From: JASHPR01 sp963833885
Lineage (GTDB): Bacteria > Actinomycetota > Actinomycetes > Streptosporangiales > Streptosporangiaceae
Direction: 5' to 3'
DNA length: 64,000 nucleotides
Assembly (NCBI GenBank): GCA_963833885.1
Contig: CAWHZU010000015.1
Coordinates: 272,008-336,007 of the forward strand
This document shows, piece by piece, positions 8,753 to 16,462 of the stretch. How positions within the stretch are numbered: the first letter of the stretch is position 1; every line of letters starts with the position of its first letter. A program made the translations under genes and the position numbers. The notes under the pieces were generated by a model. The model saw nothing but the letters and a program-made list of their open reading frames with translations. It had not been told where the DNA came from and searched no databases.

Positions 8753-9698
8753 ATCGCACCCGAGGGTCGAGGACAGCGTACATGACATCGGCAAAGAGAT
8801 TGCCCAGTACGGTGACAAGGCCAACAAGAATAGTGATACCGAGCTCGACTGGGTAGTCCGATGTGGTGGCGGCGGTATAAAAACTGAGCCCAACGCCCTG
8901 GATGTTGAAGACGAACTCAATGACAACGCCGGCGGTAAGGACCCCCGGCAAAGACAGGCCGACCATGGTTGTCACCGGCACCAGCGAGTTCCGCAGGAGA
9001 TGCTTTCTGAGTATGCGGAAGCGCGGTGCTCCCTTGGCCCGCGCCGTCCGGATGTAGTCCTGGGCGAGCGTCTCGATAGCCGCCGAGCGCATATAGCGGC
9101 TGAACAAGGCGCAGTTCACCAGGGTCAGGGTCAGTATGGGCAGCACTAGGCCGGCCGGGTTGGTGAGCATAGCGCCCAGCGTGGTCCCCTGCGACCCTTC
9201 GGCTGGCAGCAGCCGCCATGTTACTGCGAAAGCCGAGATCAGCAGCAGGGCGAGCCAGTAACTGGGCATGGAATAGAAAACGAAGGCCACCACGGTGCCG
9301 ACGTGATCGACCGTCTTGTTCCGCCGGACCGCTTGCCAGACTCCCAGCGGCACCGAGATTAGTATGGACAGCACCAGTGCAACCCCGACGATGAAAGCGT
9401 CCTTGGGGAGCTCGGCGGCGATAATCTGGCGTACCGGCTCGTTCAGCTTGTACGAGTAGCCCAGGTTGCCACGCAGGAGCTGGCCGAGATAATGAAGGTA
9501 CTGCACAAATATCGAATGGTTAAGTCCGTACTGCGCGATGAAGGTGCTGACCTGCTGGCTCGTAGCCTTGGGCCCAATAATTGCCCTCGCCAGCTCGGGA
9601 CCGGACGCAATCAGGTTCTGCAGGATGAACGCAATCAGCGTGACGCCCAGGACCACGATCAGTGCCTGCAGCAAGCGCCGGACCATGAAGCTAACCAC
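8745..9698 (-). CDS. Dipeptide/oligopeptide-type ABC permease (DppB/OppB)
   Basis: The protein begins with the DppB signature (MVRRLLQALIVVLGVTLIAF) and has six hydrophobic segments, the EAA-type coupling loop (DYIRTARAKGAPRFRIL RKHLLRN) and the closing YAVLDPRVRYD. Its length of 317 residues is typical. It lies 5 bases after the LacI gene stop, so translation is coupled to the regulator. The partner binding protein is most likely the lipoprotein encoded divergently at 11145. Confidence 0.92.
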   Translation of the reverse strand: MVSFMVRRLLQALIVVLGVTLIAFILQNLIASGPELARAIIGPKATSQQVSTFIAQYGLNHSIFVQYLHYLGQLLRGNLGYSYKLNEPVRQIIAAELPKDAFIVGVALVLSILISVPLGVWQAVRRNKTVDHVGTVVAFVFYSMPSYWLALLLISAFAVTWRLLPAEGSQGTTLGAMLTNPAGLVLPILTLTLVNCALFSRYMRSAAIETLAQDYIRTARAKGAPRFRILRKHLLRNSLVPVTTMVGLSLPGVLTAGVVIEFVFNIQGVGLSFYTAATTSDYPVELGITILVGLVTVLGNLFADVMYAVLDPRVRYD

Positions 9699-9703
9699 AA
9701 GAT

Positions 9704-10864
9704 CTACCTCCCGGCGGGAGCCGAAGCCGCTCTGGTCCGCGCCTTGGCTGATGCGCCGCGGTGCATCGCTCGCGTCGCTGAGGTAGTCGACTCGCGCACG
9801 ACCAGGCTGGTCTCGAGCAGCAGTGTCTGGGGGGGAGAGTTGTCGCCCGCCAGCCTTGCCAGCAGTCGCCTGGCCGCGGTCGCGCCGATGTCGTAAGCGG
9901 GCTGGGCGACAACAGTGACCCGCGGCCGGACGATGCGTGTCCAGTCGAGATCATCAAAGCCGAGCACTGTGCACTCGTCCGGGAAGCGGAGCCCGGAGTC
10001 CTGCACTGCTTCGAAGGCGCAGAGAGTCAGCATGCCATCGACCGCGAGGATCGCGGTCGGGGGATCGGGCGGGGTGAGCAGTCCAGCAACTGCCGCTTCC
10101 GCTCGGTCTGCGTAGCGCGCCGCCGACGACGCGCTCGCGATCAGCCGCGCCTCAACCGGCAGCCCTGCCGACCGCAGCGCGCCTAGGTAACCCACCGCCC
10201 GGGAAAGGGGAGTCTGTGCATGCACAGGGTCGGTCGCGACCGCATCAAGCTGCGCGATTGGGTCGCCGTCGGCCAGTCCCGCGGTCAGGAGCCCAATTCG
10301 CTCGTGGCCACGCTCGATCAAGTGGTTGACCGCGTCCCTCGCCGCGCCGACGTTGTCGATGAGCACCGCGTCGGCCGCCAGGCCCCGAACCGAACGGTCA
10401 ATCTGCACGATCGGGAGCCCGCTCGCCAGGACGGCCTCGAGATGCCGGACCTTGTTCAGCTCGGTCGGGGCGAGGAGGAGGCCGTCGACCCGCCGCTGCA
10501 GCATCGTCTCCACAGCGCGGCGCTCGAGCCGCGGATCCTCTTCGCTGTTGCTGATGATCACGTCGTAGCCCTGTGCCCGGGCGATGTCGGTGAACCCCCG
10601 CATGGTCTGGCCAAAGAACGCGTCCGCCATGTCCGCGCTGACGAAGCCGAGCGTCAGCGTGCGGCCGGTGACCATGCCCTGAGCCAGACGGTTCGCCTGG
10701 TAGCCGAGAGCCTGGGCATGCTTCCGGACGACCGACCGTGTTTCATCGCTCACCCGGCCGTAGCCCCCCAGCGCCCGGGCAGCGGTAGCCCGCGAGACGC
10801 CGGCCGCCGCCGCGACGTCTTCGATCGTCGGCCGCCCCGGGGTCGGCTGAGAGTGCGCTCTCAC
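9704..10864 (-). CDS. LacI-family transcriptional regulator
   Basis: The 386-residue protein has the LacI helix-turn-helix and hinge at the N-terminus (PTIEDVAAAAGVSRATAARAL, then GYQANRLAQGM) and a periplasmic-binding-like effector domain (TLTLGFVSADMADAFFGQ, LLAPTE, IDNVGAARDAVNHLIERGH, VLGFDD). The effector is probably a sugar or sugar conjugate handled by the SIS/kinase genes next door. The GTG start at 10864 sits inside an inverted repeat, consistent with autorepression. The gene leads the operon with dppB and dppC and is divergent from the binding-protein operon. Confidence 0.92.
   Translation of the reverse strand: MRAHSQPTPGRPTIEDVAAAAGVSRATAARALGGYGRVSDETRSVVRKHAQALGYQANRLAQGMVTGRTLTLGFVSADMADAFFGQTMRGFTDIARAQGYDVIISNSEEDPRLERRAVETMLQRRVDGLLLAPTELNKVRHLEAVLASGLPIVQIDRSVRGLAADAVLIDNVGAARDAVNHLIERGHERIGLLTAGLADGDPIAQLDAVATDPVHAQTPLSRAVGYLGALRSAGLPVEARLIASASSAARYADRAEAAVAGLLTPPDPPTAILAVDGMLTLCAFEAVQDSGLRFPDECTVLGFDDLDWTRIVRPRVTVVAQPAYDIGATAARRLLARLAGDNSPPQTLLLETSLVVRESTTSATRAMHRGASAKARTRAASAPAGR
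10848..10863. promoter_or_regulatory. Candidate LacI operator at the lacI start codon
   Basis: TGAGAGTGCGCTCTCA is an inverted repeat with 6-base arms (TGAGAG / CTCTCA). It overlaps the GTG start of the LacI-family gene. On the minus strand it shares the core GAGAGCGC..CTCTCA with the site at 11103-11114. Binding is inferred. Confidence 0.5.
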
Positions 10865-11056
10865 GGTTGCACGCTACACCCGCCCGATCAGATGGCGCTA
10901 GATGTGGTTTGTTGCAGATTGGACTCCGCCGTGAGCGCGGCCCTGGCCACTCATCAGTCAACGGGCAGTGCTGCTGACCTGCGTAAACATCTGCCATGTA
11001 CCCCTGGCGGCTGTTGACCGGCTAGGTAACGATTAGTGATGTTCACCCGGCAACCC

Positions 11057-11114
11057 TTGACTTCATGTGCGCTCATGGGTATCTAATCTGGTTTCAACAT
11101 GCGAAAGCGCTCTC
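11057..11114 (+). promoter_or_regulatory. Candidate promoter and downstream LacI operator for the binding-protein operon
   Basis: TTGACT at 11057-11062 and TCTAAT at 11082-11087 (19-base spacer) resemble -35 and -10 boxes. Sixteen bases past the -10 box, GAAAGCGCTCTC (11103-11114) is a near-palindrome around AGCGCT and resembles the repeat at the lacI start. A repressor there would block the operon beginning at 11145. This is read by eye only. Confidence 0.45.
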
Positions 11115-11144
11115 ACACGAGGGTCTGGCAGACTGGAGGGCACG

Positions 11145-12986
11145 ATGCCGCGACGGTTTGGTGTCAGGGCGAAGCTCGGGATGCTTGTTGTAGTGGTGGC
11201 TTCGCTGATCGCAGCGTGCTCAAGCTCCTCATCGCCGAGCTCAACCGGCAGCTCAGGGGCCGCGCAGAGCGGGGGCAACGTGACCGTTGCCTACCTGCCC
11301 GGCACCCAGCCGGTAGACATCTTCCCGATGTTCCCGCCCGCCGACGACACCACGCAGGAGATCTTCTGGTTCGTCGAGCAGATGTGGCGCCCGCTGTACT
11401 GGTTCGGCAACACCAGTGGCGGCATGACGTTCAACGAGTCGCTGAGCCTGGCCTATCCGCCGGTGTTCTCTAACGGCAACAAGACCGTAACCATCAAGAT
11501 GAAGAACTGGAAGTGGTCCGACGGCCAGCCCATCACGACCAGGGACGTCGAGTTCTGGATCAACATGCTCAAGGCGAACAAGTCGAGCTACGCGAACTAC
11601 GTCCCCGGCTACCTGCCGGACAACATCGCCAGCGTGTCGTACACCTCATCGACCACGTTCAGCATCACCTTCAAGCAGGCCTATAGCAGCAACTGGCTGC
11701 TCTACAACCAGCTCTGCCTGCTCTTCCCGATGCCGCAGCACGCCTGGGACAAGACCTCTGCCACCGGCAAGATCGGTAACTACGACCAGACCACGGCTGG
11801 CGCCAAGGCGGTCTTCGCGTACCTCAACAGCCAGGCGGGCAAGCTGTCCACCTACAACTCGGATCCCCTGTGGCAGGTCGTCGACGGCCCGTTCCACCTG
11901 AAGAGCTACGCTCCCAACAGCCAGGTCGTCCTGGCCGCCAACAAGCACTACTCGGGACCGGACAAGCCGAAGCTCTCGACGGTGACGTTCCTCAACTTCA
12001 CCAGCGACACGGCCGAGTACAACGAGCTGCTGAGCGGCAACATCGACTACGGCTACATACCGTTCAATGATCTGTCCTCAAAGTCCCGGGTGTCGGGCAA
12101 TGGGTATTCGATCGTGCCGTGGACTCAGGCAGGAATGAACTACGCCACCTTCAACTACACGAATCCGACGACTGGCCCGCTGTTCTCGCAGCTATACATT
12201 CGGCAGGCTGTCCAGGAGGTAACCGACCAGAGTACTATGGTCAAGGCTGCGCTTGGCGGTGCCGGAGTTCCTACCTATGGCGCCGTCCCGGATTACACGC
12301 CGCAGCCGGAGATCAACGGCACTCCGCTTGCCGACAAGAGCGCAAACGAGGCCGCCTATCCATTCAGCATCAGCTCGGCTGTCAGCTTGCTGAAGTCTCA
12401 TGGGTGGAGCGTGACGCCGGGTGGTACGGACAAATGCATAAAGCCAGGTACAGGGTCGACCGAGTGCGGCGCGGGGATCAAGCTTGACCAGCCGTTCTCG
12501 TTCAACTTTGAGTACCCGACAGGTGTTGTTCAGGAGTCGGTTGAGGCTCAGCTCCTGCAGGGCGACGCGAAGAAGGCCGGTATCACGATCTCGCTGAGCC
12601 CGGTTCCTGACTCGGTCGCCTTCTCCAGGACGGTCTGCACGAAGGGCCAGTCATGCCCGTGGCAGTCCGTCTATGCCTACCTCGGTGGCTGGCAGTATGG
12701 CGTTCCGATCAACTACCCGATCGGCAATGTCATCTTCGAGTGCGGCGGGCCGTATATCGGCGGCTACTGCTCCTCGACCCTGGACAACCTCATGGTCAGC
12801 GCCGAGAAGTCCGAGAGCATCTCGGCCCTGTACTCCTACGAGAAGTTCCTGAACACCAACAACCCGGTCTGGTGGCTGCCGCTGCAGCCGTATCAGTTCT
12901 CGGCCATCAAAAACAACCTGAAGGGAACGACGGGGCAGAACGTCGGCTTCTGGGTTACGCCAGAGTACTGGTACCTGACCAAGTAG
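11145..12986 (+). CDS. Family 5 extracellular solute-binding lipoprotein (Dpp/Opp type)
   Basis: The 613-residue protein opens with a lipoprotein signal peptide (MLVVVVASLIAAC, lipobox LIAAC) and a Ser-rich linker. The family 5 core follows (MKNWKWSDGQPITTRDVEFW; DPLWQVVDGPFHLKSY). The ATG at 11145 has a GGAGGG site four bases upstream. It would capture the substrate for the DppB/DppC pair encoded divergently. It is paralogous to the protein at 50885-52756: both share WKWSDG, PG.LPDNI, DPLW.VVDGP and an EYW..TK end. A strong hairpin separates it from the downstream enzymes. Confidence 0.92.
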   Translation: MPRRFGVRAKLGMLVVVVASLIAACSSSSSPSSTGSSGAAQSGGNVTVAYLPGTQPVDIFPMFPPADDTTQEIFWFVEQMWRPLYWFGNTSGGMTFNESLSLAYPPVFSNGNKTVTIKMKNWKWSDGQPITTRDVEFWINMLKANKSSYANYVPGYLPDNIASVSYTSSTTFSITFKQAYSSNWLLYNQLCLLFPMPQHAWDKTSATGKIGNYDQTTAGAKAVFAYLNSQAGKLSTYNSDPLWQVVDGPFHLKSYAPNSQVVLAANKHYSGPDKPKLSTVTFLNFTSDTAEYNELLSGNIDYGYIPFNDLSSKSRVSGNGYSIVPWTQAGMNYATFNYTNPTTGPLFSQLYIRQAVQEVTDQSTMVKAALGGAGVPTYGAVPDYTPQPEINGTPLADKSANEAAYPFSISSAVSLLKSHGWSVTPGGTDKCIKPGTGSTECGAGIKLDQPFSFNFEYPTGVVQESVEAQLLQGDAKKAGITISLSPVPDSVAFSRTVCTKGQSCPWQSVYAYLGGWQYGVPINYPIGNVIFECGGPYIGGYCSSTLDNLMVSAEKSESISALYSYEKFLNTNNPVWWLPLQPYQFSAIKNNLKGTTGQNVGFWVTPEYWYLTK

Positions 12987-12992
12987 AGGTAT

Positions 12993-13026
12993 GGACCGGA
13001 GGACCTATCCGCAGGTCCTCCGGTCC
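12993..13026 (+). terminator. Perfect 14-bp hairpin between binding protein and SIS gene
   Basis: GGACCGGAGGACCT (12993-13006) pairs perfectly with AGGTCCTCCGGTCC (13013-13026) over a 6-base loop. It begins six bases after the binding-protein stop. No T-run follows. It could be a partial terminator or a 3'-end stabiliser that raises the binding-protein message over the downstream enzymes. Confidence 0.65.
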
Positions 13027-13089
13027 TCCGGCTGCACGTGACAGATTCGCATCGCCAAAGCCCGCCCGACCGATGACAGGAGTAAAAGC

Positions 13090-14115
13090 GTGGCCCTTGC
13101 AAGTCTCCCCGAGGACCTGGCCGCAACTATCGAGGTGGCGCTGGCGGAACGCAATCGCGTTGCAGCGGTAGTCAGCGAGGCCGTCGGCGACGGCCTGAGC
13201 GACCTCTGGTTCGTCGGGGCAGGTGGGTCGCATTTTACGAGTTCGCCTGTCGGCGCCCTCATGGACGCCAAGGGCAAGTCGGTGCCCACCTTCCGGGTGA
13301 ACTCTAACGAGTTCGTCTATGACACGCCGGCCCGGCTGGGGCCCGGGTCGCTGGTCGTCGTCACCTCGCACAATGGCACGACTCCCGAAACCATCCAGGC
13401 AATTGAAACCGCCCGCTCGCACGACGTCCGGGCGGTGCTGGCGATATCCAGGGATCCGGAGAGCCCGCTCGCGGCAAAGGCTGACGAGGCTTTCATCTAT
13501 GGCAGCAAGCACGTCGTAAGCGAGCCCACGCAGATACTCCTGGCCCAGATTGGGCACTCGGTCCTGGCAGCCACCGGCGACCAGACACCGGCCGAACGCG
13601 ACGAAGCGCTGGATGCTTATGCTGGCCTGAACGAAGCTATCGTGAGCGCTGTCGCTGAGTCGGACGGAAACTTCGCCGCCCTGGCTGCCGCGCTCGCCGC
13701 TCAGCCGATCATTTACGTCCTTGGCGCTGGGCCGAGTGAGGATATCGCGCGCACTCTGTCCATGTGCTATCTGCAGGAAATGCAGTGGATTCACTCAGCC
13801 GCTTATAACGCCGGGGATTTCTTCCATGGCGCCTTTGAGATCGTCACCGAGCAGACCCCGGTCATCTTGTACCTCGGCGAAGACAGGTCACGCCCCATAG
13901 CCGAGCGGACGCGGGCGTTCATCCAGAAGTACACGCGTCAGGCTTGGCTGGTCGATCTGCAGGATCTGACCTTGCCTGGTATCCCGAAGGCTTACCGGGC
14001 CGAGGTAGGAGCGCTCGTGCTGGGGGCGCTTACCTCGCGCATCGCCCAGCACTTCGAGGCCACCACAGGACACAGCTTGACCGAGAGGCGATACATGTTC
14101 AAAGTTCAATACTGA
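13090..14115 (+). CDS. SIS-domain sugar-phosphate deglycase/isomerase, FrlB-like (first copy)
   Basis: The 341-residue protein has two SIS domains. Phosphosugar-binding signatures are visible as GAGGSHFTSSPVG near residue 43 and SHNGTTPET near residue 95, with the conserved Glu/His region NAGDFFHGAFEIV near residue 240. The SSPVGALMDAKG region and DFFHG motif resemble fructoselysine-6-phosphate deglycase (FrlB) and its glucoselysine counterpart, which split a phosphorylated sugar from an amine. The GTG start follows a CAGGAG site. The stop overlaps the kinase start (TGATG), and the kinase would supply the phosphorylated substrate. A glucosamine-phosphate isomerase-like activity is the alternative. 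Confidence 0.8.
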   Translation: MALASLPEDLAATIEVALAERNRVAAVVSEAVGDGLSDLWFVGAGGSHFTSSPVGALMDAKGKSVPTFRVNSNEFVYDTPARLGPGSLVVVTSHNGTTPETIQAIETARSHDVRAVLAISRDPESPLAAKADEAFIYGSKHVVSEPTQILLAQIGHSVLAATGDQTPAERDEALDAYAGLNEAIVSAVAESDGNFAALAAALAAQPIIYVLGAGPSEDIARTLSMCYLQEMQWIHSAAYNAGDFFHGAFEIVTEQTPVILYLGEDRSRPIAERTRAFIQKYTRQAWLVDLQDLTLPGIPKAYRAEVGALVLGALTSRIAQHFEATTGHSLTERRYMFKVQY

Positions 14116-14939
14116 TGTCTCTTGTCTGCGCTGGCGACAATGTGGTGGATGTCTACCAAGGGACCGGCAAGGCGTACCCGGGTGGGAACGCTCTCAACGT
14201 GTCCGTCGCGGCCCGCCGCTCGGGCCTGACGTCGGCTTACCTTGGCGCCGTCGGCGACGACGAAGCGGGCCGCCGGCTGATCGCCGCCCTCACCGCCGAG
14301 GCGGTGGACACCGCCAGGCTGCGCGTGCTGCCGGGCAGCACCGCCTGGTGCGGGGTTCAGGTGGTTGACGGAGACCGGGAGTTTCTCGACGCGGATCTTG
14401 GCGTCTCGATGTTCAACCTGTCAGCGGGCGATCTTGCCTACGTCGCGGGCTTCGACGCCCTTCACACCGGCGATAATTCCGGCCTCGAGGCACAGCTTGC
14501 CGAAATCGCAGCAGCGACGAAGGTGTCGTTCGACTTCGGCAGCCGGCCATGGAGCTACGTGGACGAGTTGATCGGCCACGTCTGGTGTGCATGTTTTTCC
14601 GGGGGCCACCTGACGCCGGAGGCAGCGATCGCGCTCGCCGACCAGGCAGCGGCCCGGGGGTCGACTGCGGTGCTCGTATCAGAAGGTTCCCGCGGCGCGC
14701 GACTGGTGATCGACGGCGTCCACGTCGCCGTCGCGTCGCAGGCCACCTCCCTGACCGACAGCCTCGGCGCAGGCGACGCCCTGATCGGGGGCGTGCTGAG
14801 CGGCCTGCTACGCAATTACACGCCGCTGGACGCGCTGAAGGCGGGAACTGCTCTGGCGGCTCAGGCCGTCAGCCACTACGGCGCATTTGGCTATGGCTTC
14901 GATCCAGCGTCGGCTGGCCTGGGGGAACGGACTCATTGA
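14115..14939 (+). CDS. PfkB-family sugar kinase, FrlD-like
   Basis: The 274-residue protein shows the PfkB substrate motif GGNALNVSVAARRSG near residue 22 and the ATP/anion-hole motif DSLGAGDALIGG near residue 214, whose second Asp is the catalytic base. Wedged between two FrlB-like SIS genes with one-base overlaps on both sides, it most likely phosphorylates a glycosylated amine such as fructosyl-lysine before deglycation. The ATG at 14115 is chosen over an upstream in-frame codon because it gives the standard N-terminus (SLVCAGDNVVDVY) and the translational coupling. Specificity is inferred from neighbours. Confidence 0.85.
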   Translation: MSLVCAGDNVVDVYQGTGKAYPGGNALNVSVAARRSGLTSAYLGAVGDDEAGRRLIAALTAEAVDTARLRVLPGSTAWCGVQVVDGDREFLDADLGVSMFNLSAGDLAYVAGFDALHTGDNSGLEAQLAEIAAATKVSFDFGSRPWSYVDELIGHVWCACFSGGHLTPEAAIALADQAAARGSTAVLVSEGSRGARLVIDGVHVAVASQATSLTDSLGAGDALIGGVLSGLLRNYTPLDALKAGTALAAQAVSHYGAFGYGFDPASAGLGERTH

Positions 14940-15952
14940 TGCTCAACTTTGACGAGGCCCGCTTCCTGCGCATCCAGTCTGGCGCGGTAGGTCTTGCCGA
15001 CGGGCTGTCCGAGGCCGTGACGGCGCGCCTGGCGGCCGGCGCGCGCAACGTCTTCTTCCTCGGCTCCGGCGGGGCCGGCATCCTCATGTACCCGGCGGCA
15101 TCGCTGCTGCAGGCTCGGTCACGGTTTGGCGCGTTCACTGACTGGGCGGCGCAGATCGTCCAGACGGGCTCGGCGCACCTGGGGCCGGACTCCATGGTGG
15201 TGATCCCCTCGCTGTCCGGCAGCACCGCCGAGAGCCTTGCGGTGCTGGAGTACGCCAAGCAGGCCGGGGCGACGGTGATCACGCTTACCGGCAGGCAGGA
15301 CTCCCCGCTGGCCGGCAAGGCCGATTACAACTTCAGCAACGACGCGGCCGACGACACCTCGAGCGAATCCTTCTATCTCCAGTCGCTCATCATCGCCCTG
15401 GCGATCATGCGGCAGCTCGATGAGTTCGACGGCTACGACGCGACGATCGATCAGCTCCGGCAGCTGCCGCAGCTGCTGGTCGGGGTCAAGCGGGCCGCGG
15501 AGGAGCGCGCCGCGCAGCTCGCGGAAGCGATCGCGGCCCGGCCGTACCACATCGTCACGGGCGCCGGATCGGCGTGGCCGGAAGCCTTCTATTACGGCAT
15601 GTGCATCCTGGAAGAGATGCAGTGGATCCGCACCCGCCCGGTGCACGCGGCCGACTTCTTCCACGGCACGCTGGAACTGATCGATGACGGCGTCAGCGTC
15701 TTGCTGCTCAAGGGAGAGGATGCCGCCAGGCCGCTGGCCGAGCGAGTCGAAGCGTTCGTGCCGCGCTACGGCGGTGTGCTGAGCGTGCTCGACTCCGCCG
15801 ACTACGAGCTGCCCGGCATCAGCGCGGAGGTGCGGGCGCTGATCTCCCCGGTCGTGCTGGCGACGGTGCTCGAGCGGGTGGACGCCCATCTGGAGGAGAT
15901 CACCGGCCACCCGCTGACCACCCGGCGCTACTACAAGCGGGTCGAATACTGA
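14939..15952 (+). CDS. SIS-domain sugar-phosphate deglycase/isomerase, FrlB-like (second copy)
   Basis: This 337-residue protein is a clear paralogue of the SIS protein at 13090: GSGGAGILMYPAASLL, PSLSGSTAES, ILEEMQWIRTRPVHAADFFHG and a shared C-terminus (TGHPLTTRRYYKRVEY against TGHSLTERRYMFKVQY). Two deglycases around one kinase recall systems in which different stereo- or regio-isomers of glycated amino acids are split separately, as with the GfrE/GfrF pair. The ATG at 14939 overlaps the kinase TGA. A hairpin follows the stop. Confidence 0.8.
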   Translation: MLNFDEARFLRIQSGAVGLADGLSEAVTARLAAGARNVFFLGSGGAGILMYPAASLLQARSRFGAFTDWAAQIVQTGSAHLGPDSMVVIPSLSGSTAESLAVLEYAKQAGATVITLTGRQDSPLAGKADYNFSNDAADDTSSESFYLQSLIIALAIMRQLDEFDGYDATIDQLRQLPQLLVGVKRAAEERAAQLAEAIAARPYHIVTGAGSAWPEAFYYGMCILEEMQWIRTRPVHAADFFHGTLELIDDGVSVLLLKGEDAARPLAERVEAFVPRYGGVLSVLDSADYELPGISAEVRALISPVVLATVLERVDAHLEEITGHPLTTRRYYKRVEY

Positions 15953-15971
15953 GCCCGGTAACGGATGCCGA

Positions 15972-15990
15972 GCCGATCGCAGCGATCGGC
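15972..15990 (+). terminator. Hairpin after the second SIS gene
   Basis: GCCGATCG (15972-15979) and CGATCGGC (15983-15990) form a perfect 8-bp stem with a 3-base loop in the 54-base gap before the deaminase. There is no T-run. It may terminate or attenuate transcription out of the SIS/kinase operon. Confidence 0.5.
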
Positions 15991-16006
15991 GGCTTAACAT
16001 GTCACG

Positions 16007-16462
16007 GTGGCTGAGCAAGACGCCGACCGCCGGTTCCTGGACGCGGCGATCGAGGAAGCACGAACCGGGCTGGCCGAGGGCGGGGTTCCCATCGGAGCGG
16101 CGCTGGTCGTCGACGGCGAGATCGTAGCGACCGGGCGCAACCGGCGGGTCCAGATGGGCAGCGTGATCCGGCACGGCGAGACCGACTGCATGGAGAACGC
16201 CGGCCGCCTGCCAGCATCGACGTACGCCAGGGCGACGATGTACACCACGCTGTCGCCCTGCCCGATGTGCTCGGGCACGATCCTGCTGTACGGGATCCCG
16301 CGGGTCGTGCTCGGCGAGAACCGCACGTTTATGGGCGCGGAGGACCATCTCCGGGCGCACGGCGTTGAAGTGGTCAACCTCAATTCCGAGGAGTGCGCCG
16401 CCCTGATGCGCGAGTTCATCGACGCTCAGCCAGACATCTGGAACGAGGACATCGGCCGGTAA
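16007..16462 (+). CDS. Cytidine/deoxycytidylate-family deaminase resembling yeast cytosine deaminase
   Basis: The 151-residue enzyme has the zinc-binding HAE-type motif as His56-Gly-Glu58 and the second motif SPCPMC with Cys85 and Cys88. The surrounding text (ETDCMENAGRLP, GIPRVVLGEN, MREFIDAQPDIWNEDIG) resembles fungal Fcy1 cytosine deaminase end to end, more than bacterial CodA or TadA. It should remove an amino group from cytosine or a related base such as isocytosine or creatinine. The start is GTG at 16007. It follows the SIS operon after a hairpin and its TAA overlaps the cobK ATG by one base. Whether it belongs to the sugar pathway is unclear. Confidence 0.88.
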   Translation: MAEQDADRRFLDAAIEEARTGLAEGGVPIGAALVVDGEIVATGRNRRVQMGSVIRHGETDCMENAGRLPASTYARATMYTTLSPCPMCSGTILLYGIPRVVLGENRTFMGAEDHLRAHGVEVVNLNSEECAALMREFIDAQPDIWNEDIGR

